The translations under genes were made by a program, and so were the position numbers. Under the pieces are notes generated by a model, which saw only the letters and a list, made by a program, of their open reading frames with translations, had not been told where the DNA came from and searched no databases. A stretch of 38,737 bases of DNA, from the NCBI RefSeq assembly GCF_900102515.1, contig NZ_FMVS01000033.1, positions 1-38,737 on the forward strand, written 5' to 3'. Positions 1-6,950 of the stretch are shown piece after piece; positions within the stretch are counted from its first letter, which is position 1; every line of letters starts with the position of its first letter. Source of the stretch: Butyrivibrio sp. INlla14. Lineage in GTDB: Bacteria > Bacillota > Clostridia > Lachnospirales > Lachnospiraceae.

Positions 1-240
1 TTAAAAAAGTTAGAGATACACTATACTCCCAAGCATGGAAGTTGGCTTGATATTGCCGAAATAGAACTCAATGTTATGACAAGGCAGTGCCTATCACGAC
101 GGATATCAAATATTGATTTGCTTATAAAAGAACTCAGCACTTGGGAAGATGAGCGTAATTCAAATAAAGCAACTGTAGATTGGCAATTCAAAACATCTGA
201 TGCAAGAATCAAACTCAAATCGCTGTACCCTGCCCTTTAA
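1..240 (+). CDS. IS630-family transposase, C-terminal fragment (5' end outside window)
   Basis: Frame 1 is open from the first base to a TAA at 238-240, giving 79 residues. The piece HYTPKHGSWLDIAEIELNV, followed by MTRQCLSRRI, a Trp/Arg/Asn-rich stretch, and WQFKTSDARIKLKSLYP, is the typical C-terminal end of IS630-type DDE transposases. The Glu in the AEIE segment after the SWL motif is the likely third catalytic acidic residue (family knowledge). The two upstream Asp residues would lie before the window. The coding sequence ends in a hairpin that spans its stop codon. It is convergent with the truncated surface-protein gene on the other strand. Whether the transposase is intact upstream cannot be judged. 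Confidence 0.9.
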   Translation, partial: LKKLEIHYTPKHGSWLDIAEIELNVMTRQCLSRRISNIDLLIKELSTWEDERNSNKATVDWQFKTSDARIKLKSLYPAL

Positions 241-279
241 GGCAGGGAGCGACTTTGATTAATTGTCAACGTGTCAGTA
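1..279 (+). mobile_element. IS630-family insertion sequence, right end (partial)
   Basis: The element runs in from the left edge of the window. It comprises the transposase tail, a short hairpin (CCCTGCC 228-234 / GGCAGGG 241-247) and an outer end at about 277. The junction dinucleotide TA at 278-279 fits the TA target that IS630/Tc1-mariner elements duplicate. On the minus strand the IS begins CTGACACGTTGA right after this TA, inside the reading frame of the neighbouring surface-protein gene. The left end and left inverted repeat lie outside the window, so the target duplication itself cannot be confirmed here. Confidence 0.8.
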
Positions 280-3121
280 CACTAGTCTCATTTGCCTGAG
301 TATATCCGTTTTCTTCGCCAACATTCTGCTTGTGGAATCCTACGTGAACACTTCCACCCTTAGGTTCATTTCCGTAAAATGTTATAGTCTCAAGAAATGC
401 ATCAAGGAATGTTGTATGTGTTCCTGTTCCTGTTCCTGAATTGTTATGACCATCATACCAGTCTGCGCTTGTTGGCCATGTGTATCCGGCATCTAAAAGA
501 GTCTGGCCATAAAGGCCCTTTATCTCTTCTACTGTATACCACTCATTTGCAGCGCCAGCTACTGTTTTATATCTGGCACCTGTATATTCTGAGCCATCAG
601 GCTTATACCAGTTAGTCACAGTATTAACATGTCGCTCAAGAACCACATAGACCCCATTGATTCTGCCGTAGTAAGTCCTGTTTACTGAATAATTATCTAT
701 TCCCTGGTAAGATCCGTTTGACCTGCGGAAATAAACTCTTCCAGTATATTCCTCACCATTATATGTGAGAGTGTAAGTCGTAGTGACTCTCCTGGTAAGT
801 CTATAAAAACTTTCACCACCATCATCTGTTCCATAGTACTGTGTTCCAGAGTTATCCTCTGTTGTTTCATAATACTCAGAAGCAGGTATACCATATCTGG
901 TAAATGTAATTGTCATAACCTTACGGTCATAATACACATTTACAACAGTATTGCCACGAGGCTCAGCTACTGTAGTCTCACTATCAGTGTGAGTATCATA
1001 TACTGTAAATGTCCTGTACTCAAAGCCAGTATCACCATGTGCCTTATAATCTACTGATAATTTCTCGTTGAGGAATGCGTCTGTAATCTCTGTTCCAGTA
1101 TCAACATCCTTTATTACATAGCTGTCCTTATAATCATAGGTTCTTTTTGCTTCTTCCGTATCCCAGGAATCTGTGATCTTCTGCTGCCAGAATACTACGC
1201 TGACAGTTGTCTTGCCCTCAGGAGTCCATACAGCATAGAGTCTGAGAACTTTCTCAGCATCAACTTGCTCGATTTCCTCAATCTTAAGAGATGCAAGTTC
1301 AGCTTCCGTCAGTGCTTCACCGTCCGCTGTAAGAGACCAGCCTGCAAATTCGTAGCCGTCACGGGTTGCCGTAATATCTTTTACCTTAGAAAGGTTGTCA
1401 CCCTTTACAAGATATGTAGGCTCTACATAGGAAGCACCTGATCCGTTTCCTTCAAAGTGGATCCAGTATGCTTCTACAATAACAGCATAGAGATTTCTGT
1501 TCTCTGGCTTGGTTACATCTGCATAGTTCTTGGTTCCGTTGTCCTGTACGTATGGTCTTGTTCCCTTAGGAGTCGCATTAGATGTAGACCAGCCATCGAA
1601 AGCATTGCCGCTATCAGCTTTCAGATAGTACTCATCAACAGTATTTACATACTTATCTTCTTCTGGACTTTCGTCTGTGAGGACATAGTCTTTTACAAAA
1701 GCTATCTCATCATCCAATCCATGATACTGAATATAATATGTTGTCTGTATTACCGGAATAACAATTACAACATCAGGTGTTTCTGCGGTGATTCCGGAGA
1801 TGGTCTCGTATTTAACATCTTCTCCTTCCTCTGTTTCCCACTTGATAAACACCTGATTTTCCGCATTAGATATAGAAAGCGGAACTCCCGGATTTGAAAG
1901 AGCATCGCCATTTTTAACGAGCTGAACATTGAATGGCTCGCCTGTCATTTTTCTATTATCATAGAATCTGAATTCTACAACTTTTTTCTCTGTTGCAGAA
2001 GGATCATCTTCTTCTGCAATAATGAAGATTGAGAACTGATTAGCATCAAAAGATACTGCATCTACGTTGCCTTCTGCATTTGTACTTACATTTGCATCAA
2101 GGGTTTCAACATTTCCTTCATGATCATGAAGAACGCTGACATTTTCAAATTCAGTTGTGTCTTCTAGTGCAAGGGTTACATGAACATATTTGCTATCTGC
2201 AGGCTGAATAACATTTCCTTCGAATACAAAAGAAATGTCAACGCCCTTGGCTGCTGATACCTTATCGCCAAGCTCTCCTCTTGCTGTAGCAAGGGCATCA
2301 TCTTCGGGAACTGCGCTGATCTTAAGTTCTGTACCAGCCGGGAAAAGACCTTCCTCAGCATTTACAGATACGATCATGCCGCCCTCATGAACGCCATCAG
2401 CGATAATAGCAGGCATCTTTTCTTCAATATTTTCTACTGCCTTAAAGTTGGCTGTGAAGGTAGCGTCTGTTTTAACATCCGCTGGAACAAAAGTAGCTTC
2501 TTCGCAAACTACATTACCCTCTGCGTCAGTCCAGTTTACGAATGTATACTCATCGTTCCAGGCAGCTGCAGTTGCGCCAACAAATTTAGCAGATTCATCG
2601 TTAAGGTTTATTGTTTCTTCTTTATTAGAAACACTTCCGCCTTTTGTAGATCTGTAACTAACAGTTACCAGGTTTTCTTTAACTTCCTCTTGGATTTCCC
2701 CAGAAGATGCTTCTGTGGCAGCTTCAACTGATGCCTCTGATGAAGCTTCTACTGCAGCTTCCCCAGTAGAGCCTTCAGTTGCTGCTTCTTCTGGTTTATT
2801 TTCTTCTGTAGCTGATCCACCTGTAGCTGCTGCATCATCTCCTGCAACATCTGCTAAAGTGGCAGCTTCGTCAGTAACCTCAGGCTGTACCTCTGGTTCT
2901 GACTTCTCTGGTTCTTCAGGAACTTCTTCCTGAACTTCTTCAGGTTGCTGCTGTGGTTCTTCCACAGTTTCAGCTGCTGGCTCTGCGCTTTCAACCTGCA
3001 AAGTCTGCTCTTCACCCTCTTCGGCAAAGGCTCTTACACTTGCAAAGTCGCTACCAAGCATGGTAAAAACTAGCGCAAATGCCAAAAGAATTGACAGTGC
3101 TTTGTTACATTTCTTCAACAT
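266..3121 (-). CDS. InlB-repeat surface protein, 3' end cut off by IS630 insertion
   Basis: This is a secreted repeat protein of 951 codons. A 33-residue signal peptide (Lys-rich start, hydrophobic core, likely cleavage after AFA) is followed by an acidic Glu/Pro/Ala/Ser-rich stretch to about residue 150. Then come a beta-rich segment ending ATFTANFKA, a domain containing EEGLFPAGTELKIS, and several InlB_B (Listeria-Bacteroides) type repeats with GYEFAGWSLTADG and LYAVW signatures. The start is fixed by a GGAGGGAG ribosome site upstream of ATG. The last native residue is Val948. The final three codons (Leu-Thr-Arg) and the stop come from the IS630 end joined at TA 278-279. Its paralogue at 18322-25377 continues with more repeats, MBG domains and a C-terminal membrane anchor, so this copy has probably lost its anchor and would be released. 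It is best regarded as a disrupted gene whose remaining product could still be secreted. Confidence 0.85.
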   Translation of the reverse strand: MLKKCNKALSILLAFALVFTMLGSDFASVRAFAEEGEEQTLQVESAEPAAETVEEPQQQPEEVQEEVPEEPEKSEPEVQPEVTDEAATLADVAGDDAAATGGSATEENKPEEAATEGSTGEAAVEASSEASVEAATEASSGEIQEEVKENLVTVSYRSTKGGSVSNKEETINLNDESAKFVGATAAAWNDEYTFVNWTDAEGNVVCEEATFVPADVKTDATFTANFKAVENIEEKMPAIIADGVHEGGMIVSVNAEEGLFPAGTELKISAVPEDDALATARGELGDKVSAAKGVDISFVFEGNVIQPADSKYVHVTLALEDTTEFENVSVLHDHEGNVETLDANVSTNAEGNVDAVSFDANQFSIFIIAEEDDPSATEKKVVEFRFYDNRKMTGEPFNVQLVKNGDALSNPGVPLSISNAENQVFIKWETEEGEDVKYETISGITAETPDVVIVIPVIQTTYYIQYHGLDDEIAFVKDYVLTDESPEEDKYVNTVDEYYLKADSGNAFDGWSTSNATPKGTRPYVQDNGTKNYADVTKPENRNLYAVIVEAYWIHFEGNGSGASYVEPTYLVKGDNLSKVKDITATRDGYEFAGWSLTADGEALTEAELASLKIEEIEQVDAEKVLRLYAVWTPEGKTTVSVVFWQQKITDSWDTEEAKRTYDYKDSYVIKDVDTGTEITDAFLNEKLSVDYKAHGDTGFEYRTFTVYDTHTDSETTVAEPRGNTVVNVYYDRKVMTITFTRYGIPASEYYETTEDNSGTQYYGTDDGGESFYRLTRRVTTTYTLTYNGEEYTGRVYFRRSNGSYQGIDNYSVNRTYYGRINGVYVVLERHVNTVTNWYKPDGSEYTGARYKTVAGAANEWYTVEEIKGLYGQTLLDAGYTWPTSADWYDGHNNSGTGTGTHTTFLDAFLETITFYGNEPKGGSVHVGFHKQNVGEENGYTQANETSVLTR

Positions 3122-3147
3122 CTTATCTCTCCCTCCGTTAAGAATGT

Positions 3148-3384
3148 TTATGAAACTGAGTTCTGTGTCTTTCTTTTGCTGTCTTTCTGTGCCTGCTCAA
3201 GTGCGTCGTTCATCAGCTGCACCATTTCCAGTGCGCTTCTGAAATTAACCTTTTTGTTTTCTTCAGCCCAAGTGATCTTTCCCTGCCAGGTATTGTTCTG
3301 GCAGTATTCCACTTTTACGATAAAAGTCCCCTTATTTTTATCGCCTGAAGAGTTTCCTTCATTATGCTTATGTTTTTTATTCAT
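3148..3384 (-). CDS. Small conserved soluble protein preceding surface-protein gene (copy 1)
   Basis: The protein has 78 residues from ATG at 3384, which has a GAGGG ribosome site 8 nt upstream; an in-frame GTG at 3399 overlaps that site and is less likely. There is no signal peptide or membrane segment. The core KGTFIVKVEYCQNNTWQGKI continues ITWAEENKK...FRSALEMVQLMNDAL. It matches the small protein at 25465-25647 at 25 of 45 positions, including KGTF, TWQG, AEEN, FRS and LEM. The N-terminus is Lys/His-rich and the C-terminus is charged. It ends 26 bp before the surface-protein start, so the two genes are probably cotranscribed. I do not recognise a characterised family. The predicted fold is a short beta segment followed by an amphipathic helix. 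A role in regulating or assisting the surface protein is only inferred from position. Confidence 0.8.
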   Translation of the reverse strand: MNKKHKHNEGNSSGDKNKGTFIVKVEYCQNNTWQGKITWAEENKKVNFRSALEMVQLMNDALEQAQKDSKRKTQNSVS

Positions 3385-3406
3385 AATGCTCACCCTCACA
3401 CCTGTG

Positions 3407-3440
3407 ATTATAGGAAACTATCAATCATAAAAGTAATCAT
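3407..3440 (-). promoter_or_regulatory. Promoter with tandem ATGATT motif, surface module copy 1
   Basis: On the minus strand a -10 hexamer TATAAT (3407-3412) lies 9 bp downstream of the 19-bp element seen on the plus strand as CAATCATAAAAGTAATCAT (3422-3440). On the minus strand this element contains ATGATT twice, 12 bp apart. It occupies the place of a -35 box, which suggests activator-dependent transcription. The same element with the same spacing occurs in front of the second small gene at 25705-25738. Confidence 0.6.
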
Positions 3441-3629
3441 ATTTAGGATAATTTGTGAACTTTTTTTCAAGAATTGTACTTATAATTTTAAATTAAATTT
3501 CACTCATTTGATATAATTTAGCGACGTAAAACTGATTAACTTTTTATAAAATAGCGACAATTGCACTTGTGCTCTATATTTCGTTGGAAGTTTTATGCGG
3601 AAACGCATACTGATGTTTAGAATTATTTT

Positions 3630-3730
3630 ATAAATAAAACGGCACTGGTAAGGAAACCAATGCCGTTCATAATTTGTTTACAATTAATTAAAAGAATGGT
3701 TACTCAGAATCATCTTTTGGACACATCCTC
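3630..3730 (-). ncRNA. Candidate small RNA of about 100 nt
   Basis: A promoter-like pair on the minus strand (TTGTCT 3760-3765, TATATT 3736-3741, 18-bp spacer) would start a transcript near 3730. This transcript would end at the terminator 3638-3667. No substantial reading frame lies between; there is only an eight-codon frame that starts ATG behind GAGG. No known RNA family was recognised. This is inference from promoter and terminator spacing alone, and the pair could instead be a chance match between two genes. Confidence 0.25.
3638..3667 (-). terminator. Rho-independent terminator
   Basis: A 12-bp imperfect stem (AACGGCACTGGT 3638-3649 / ACCAATGCCGTT 3656-3667) has a 6-nt loop. On the minus strand it runs directly into TTTTATTTAT. 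It would end transcripts from the HPr-like gene or from a short RNA starting near 3730. Confidence 0.7.
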
Positions 3731-3793
3731 TTGTTAATATAATATTGTCAGATGAGTTAAGACAATACCAATTTTAAAAAACTTTTTCATAAT

Positions 3794-3821
3794 ATGCCAG
3801 GTAAGGAAGCTTACCTGGCAT
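3794..3821 (-). terminator. Hairpin downstream of HPr-like gene
   Basis: A perfect 12-bp stem (ATGCCAGGTAAG / CTTACCTGGCAT) with a GAAG loop lies 28 bp after the HPr-like stop codon. The T-run on the minus strand is interrupted (ATTATGAAAAAGTTTTTT). It is therefore either a weak terminator or a 3'-stabilising hairpin, followed by the stronger terminator at 3638-3667. Confidence 0.55.
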
Positions 3822-3848
3822 CCTCCCTTTTATAGGGACTTTTTTTAA

Positions 3849-4109
3849 TTAATCGTTCTTACCCTGAAGAAAGTTCTCAAGATCTGCTACTGCTGCCTCT
3901 TCGTCAGCACCTTCAGCGATAACTGTAACATTTTCTCCAGACTCAAGTGTGAGCGTCATCATACCCATGATGCTCTTGGCGTTGACCTTTTTGGACTGAG
4001 CCTCAATGTGAAGAGTGCTGTCATACTTGCTTGCAAGCTGAACAAGCTCTGCAACGGGTCTAGCTTCCAGGCCTCTAGGCAACTTGATTTCGATAGATTT
4101 TGTGATCAT
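3849..4109 (-). CDS. crh: HPr/Crh-like phosphocarrier-family protein lacking the catalytic histidine
   Basis: The 86-residue protein has the normal HPr length. The active-site motif GLHARPA reads GLEARPVAEL, so the histidine that receives phosphate from enzyme I is Glu, encoded by a clear GAA codon. The regulatory serine region is intact (NAKSIMGMMTL), so HprK, encoded upstream in the same cluster, could phosphorylate it. This is the situation of Bacillus Crh, where the His is Gln and the gene also follows whiA. The likely role is therefore catabolite regulation through Ser-phosphorylation and a LacI-type partner, not sugar transport. A good ribosome site (TAGGAGGGG) precedes ATG; the gap to whiA is 28 bp. 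Two hairpins follow. The symbol crh is used by analogy of residue loss and position; true orthology is uncertain. Confidence 0.85.
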   Translation of the reverse strand: MITKSIEIKLPRGLEARPVAELVQLASKYDSTLHIEAQSKKVNAKSIMGMMTLTLESGENVTVIAEGADEEAAVADLENFLQGKND

Positions 4110-4137
4110 AATTCCCCTCCTAAATCTTAATCGGTTA

Positions 4138-5082
4138 CTATCCTTTTATCTTGTCTGCTAACTCGCTTAATTTCCTAAGTCTATGATTAACTCCCGACTT
4201 GCCAACTGGAGGATCAAGGAATTGTCCCAGCTCCATTAGCGTTGCGTCAGGATGTTCCAGCCTTACTTCTGCCATTTCCCTAAGGTTAACATGAAGATTC
4301 TCAAATCCATAGTGGTCTCTTAAATATGTTATATCTTCTATCTGCTTGGTAGCTGCATTTACAGTCTTGGTAATATTGGCTACCTCGCAGTTAACCCTTC
4401 TGTTGATGGAGTTACGCATCTCTTTAACAATTCGGAGATTCTCAAGATTCATAAGGCTCACTGGCGCTTCCATTATATTAAGAAGATCCACAATTCCGGA
4501 TCCCTCCTTAATATAGAGGACATAGTACTTCTTGCGGCGAACGATCATAGCCTTGATATCAAAGCTCTCAATCATCTCCTGAAGTCCCTCTGCCTGCGAC
4601 TGTGTTGTACAGACAAACTCCAGATGATATCCCTTATTAGGATCGCTGATGGAACCTATGCACATAAATGAATCTCTAAGGAACGCTCTCTTACAGCAGG
4701 AATTTCTGGTAACCTGACGACTAATTCCATCTGAAATATCTCGAATATTGCTATCCTGATCTATCATCCTGATGGCACCCAAAACTGAGTGGATTGCCTT
4801 CTGATCTGTCACTACCGGCCTATATATTCTGCCGTTTTCCTTAATGTTGGGAACGCCCTCCAAAATGCTAGTTCCTATATTAAATGCTTTTTTTAATAAT
4901 GTAAAGAACTTTCTAACTACCAGGGTATTGTCATCCTGCAAGTACAGCGTAATCTCGCCGTTTTCAGCCTTTCTGATGTAGCCTGCCCCGTCAATTATGG
5001 CAGCAATTTCTGCAAGCCTACAGTGCCTCGATGAACCTATGTGTTTAGAAAGCTCCTCTTTTACTTCAAGAGAAAAAGACAT
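4138..5082 (-). CDS. whiA: Sporulation/division regulator WhiA
   Basis: This 314-residue protein matches WhiA in length and layout. The N-terminal two thirds form a LAGLIDADG-endonuclease-like fold (DGAGYIRK near residue 31, CCKRAFLRDSFMCIGSISDP in the middle). The C-terminal helix-turn-helix region reads LEHPDATLMELGQFLDPP followed by VGKSGVNHRLRKL. In the family the endonuclease part is catalytically dead and the protein acts as a DNA-binding regulator of division or chromosome segregation in Gram-positives. The start lies 3 bp after the rapZ stop with an AGGTGAG ribosome site, which implies translational coupling. The rapZ-whiA-HPr-like order matches the Bacillus yvcJ-yvcK-yvcL-crh operon except that yvcK is missing. 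Confidence 0.95.
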   Translation of the reverse strand: MSFSLEVKEELSKHIGSSRHCRLAEIAAIIDGAGYIRKAENGEITLYLQDDNTLVVRKFFTLLKKAFNIGTSILEGVPNIKENGRIYRPVVTDQKAIHSVLGAIRMIDQDSNIRDISDGISRQVTRNSCCKRAFLRDSFMCIGSISDPNKGYHLEFVCTTQSQAEGLQEMIESFDIKAMIVRRKKYYVLYIKEGSGIVDLLNIMEAPVSLMNLENLRIVKEMRNSINRRVNCEVANITKTVNAATKQIEDITYLRDHYGFENLHVNLREMAEVRLEHPDATLMELGQFLDPPVGKSGVNHRLRKLSELADKIKG

Positions 5083-5085
5083 GTC

Positions 5086-5961
5086 TCACCTTGCCTGTTT
5101 AACATCCCTGTGGGAAATCTTGATACCATAGTTGCCACCTGCTTCCTTGAGCCTTTTATAAAGCTCATTGGCAATTGTGACACTTCTGTGCTGTCCGCCA
5201 GTGCAGCCAATTCCTACAACCAGCTGGTATTTACCTTCCTGAACATAGCCAGGTATCAAAAACTGTAGCATATCTGTGAGTTTATCAAGGAATTCTCCAC
5301 AAGCAGGAAAACTTTTTACGTAGTCCTGAACACCCTTATCATTACCTGTCTGATGCTTGAGTTCATCGATATAATAAGGGTTTGGAAGGAATCTTACATC
5401 AAAGACAAGGTCTGCGTCTGAAGGTATTCCATACTTAAAGCCAAAGGAAAGTATTGTTACCATCAGTGAATTGTACCCTTCGTTCTTAACGAAGATCCTG
5501 TCAAGTTCCTCTTTAAGTTCTCTTGTAAGAAGCTGGGATGAGTCAATGACATAGTCTGCTCTCTTTTTGACTTCTGCCAGCACTGCTCGCTCCTTGGCTA
5601 TTCCATCCTCAATTCTCTTTCCAGTATCGTTGACATTCATAGGATGTACACGTCTGGTTTCTTTATATCTTTTTATAAGTACCTGATCACTGCAGTCCAT
5701 GAATAGGACTTCTACAGGAATTCCTCGTTCCTTGAGAGAATCGATCATGCCTGCTACTTCTTCCACGGCCTGACCAGCTCTTGCATCTATTCCAAGAACT
5801 ACCTTGTCGATCTCATTTTCTGGCATTGTGATAAGGTCTGCAAATTTCTCGATAAGTGATACTGGAAGATTATCAACGCAGTAAAAACCTGCATCCTCCA
5901 ACATATGTATTGCTGTGGCCTTTCCACCGCCGCTCATTCCTGTAACAATGACGAATCTCAT
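5086..5961 (-). CDS. rapZ: RapZ/YvcJ family nucleotide-binding protein
   Basis: This 291-residue protein matches the family over its full length: an N-terminal P-loop domain, DNLPVSLI after it, FMDCSDQVLIKRYKETRRVHP, and the C-terminal domain with SFGFKYGIP, VFDVRFLPNPYY and IGCTGGQHRSV. In Escherichia coli RapZ controls glucosamine-6-phosphate synthase through small RNAs; in Bacillus YvcJ is a GTPase/ATPase linked to competence. The family role in Clostridia is unsettled. The P-loop reads GMSGGGKAT: Lys14 is present, but the Ser/Thr that should follow it is Ala15, with a Thr one position later, which may weaken Mg-nucleotide binding. The gene sits between murB and whiA in one operon. Confidence 0.95.
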   Translation of the reverse strand: MRFVIVTGMSGGGKATAIHMLEDAGFYCVDNLPVSLIEKFADLITMPENEIDKVVLGIDARAGQAVEEVAGMIDSLKERGIPVEVLFMDCSDQVLIKRYKETRRVHPMNVNDTGKRIEDGIAKERAVLAEVKKRADYVIDSSQLLTRELKEELDRIFVKNEGYNSLMVTILSFGFKYGIPSDADLVFDVRFLPNPYYIDELKHQTGNDKGVQDYVKSFPACGEFLDKLTDMLQFLIPGYVQEGKYQLVVGIGCTGGQHRSVTIANELYKRLKEAGGNYGIKISHRDVKQAR

Positions 5962-6020
5962 ATTCTGTCCTTCTCGATACCTTACGTATCGCCAACTGAT
6001 AAAAATTACTTTTAATATAG

Positions 6021-6932
6021 TTAGAACTTGCCAAGCATGATAACTTCCGGCTCAAGCTTAACACCAAAGTCATCATAGACTTTCTTTTGAACATCACAAA
6101 TAAGCTTATAGATGTCTGAAGATGTAGCATTTCCTTTGTTGATCACAAAGCCGCAATGTTTCTCTGATACCTGTGCTCCGCCGACTGAATATCCTCTAAG
6201 GCCTGCATCCTCAATAAGTTTGCCTGCAAAGTATCCTTCTGGTCTCTTAAATGTAGAGCCAGCACTTGGATATTCAAGAGGCTGCTTATCTTTCCTCTTA
6301 AGGGCCAGTTCCTGCATTCTGGATGTTATCGCCTCTTTGTCCCCTTTTTCTAGTTCCAAAAGAGCTGACACAACCACAAATTCCTTGCCCTTTAAGGCGC
6401 TTGTTCTGTAGCCAAATTGAAGTGAATTGTTATCAAGTCTGATAAGTTCTCCCTGTGGAGAAAGAGCTCTCACTTCTTTTGTTACAAGCTTCATCTCTCC
6501 ATCGTACGCTCCGGCGTTCATGATCATTGCGCCGCCGATGGTTCCTGGTATTCCAGCAGCAAACTCGAATCCAGTCAAAGAATTATCTCTTGCAAAGGCT
6601 GCAATCCTGGAATTCATAGCCCCCGCTTCGGCATATATCTTGTTTTCGTCTTCTAAATGTATATCGGCTAATTTATCAGTTGAAATAATAGCTCCATCAA
6701 AGCCCTTGTCTGAGACCAGCAGATTACTTCCATTTCCTAAGATAAAATATGGAGTTTCTGCTCTTCTTAAGATAGAAATTGCTCCCTTTAATTCATCAAG
6801 GTTCGCTGGTCTTATAAACAAGCTTACAGGCCCACCAGTTTTAAACGTGGTGTGCCTGCTCATTTTTTCATTTTTATTAAGTTCCAGACCTGAAGCGATC
6901 TGGCGTATAGCATCAATAATATCCTGATTCAA
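6021..6932 (-). CDS. murB: UDP-N-acetylenolpyruvoylglucosamine reductase MurB
   Basis: MurB reduces UDP-GlcNAc-enolpyruvate to UDP-MurNAc with NADPH and FAD in the cytoplasmic phase of peptidoglycan synthesis. The 303-residue protein has the FAD-binding signatures HTTFKTGGPVSLFIRPAN, GNGSNLLVSDKGFDGAII and EFAAGIPGTIGGAMIMNAGA. The catalytic-loop segment SAGSTFKRP carries the proton-donor Ser, and the C-terminus has HCGFVINKGNA and LEPEVIMLG. Length and motifs point to the type II enzyme of Gram-positives. The start codon is TTG at 6932-6930 behind a GGGAG site. No closer ATG suits the family N-terminus. It is 18 bp downstream of the glucokinase gene. A short hairpin (CGATAC/GTATCG) lies in the 59-bp gap before rapZ. 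Confidence 0.95.
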   Translation of the reverse strand: MNQDIIDAIRQIASGLELNKNEKMSRHTTFKTGGPVSLFIRPANLDELKGAISILRRAETPYFILGNGSNLLVSDKGFDGAIISTDKLADIHLEDENKIYAEAGAMNSRIAAFARDNSLTGFEFAAGIPGTIGGAMIMNAGAYDGEMKLVTKEVRALSPQGELIRLDNNSLQFGYRTSALKGKEFVVVSALLELEKGDKEAITSRMQELALKRKDKQPLEYPSAGSTFKRPEGYFAGKLIEDAGLRGYSVGGAQVSEKHCGFVINKGNATSSDIYKLICDVQKKVYDDFGVKLEPEVIMLGKF

Positions 6933-6950
6933 AAAAATAACACTCCCTAA

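Noticed and set aside
228..247. Similarity between the IS630 hairpin CCCTGCC...GGCAGGG and the ftsH terminator at 14053-14075
   Set aside because: The stems share a short GC-rich word, but loops and flanks differ and no other IS sequence is present near ftsH, so it is probably chance.
3849..4109. Calling the HPr-like gene ptsH
   Set aside because: The residue that defines phosphotransfer activity is Glu, and no enzyme I gene is nearby.
5873..6130. Minus-strand frame of 85 codons spanning the murB-rapZ junction
   Set aside because: It overlaps two well-supported genes in another frame and has no recognisable content.
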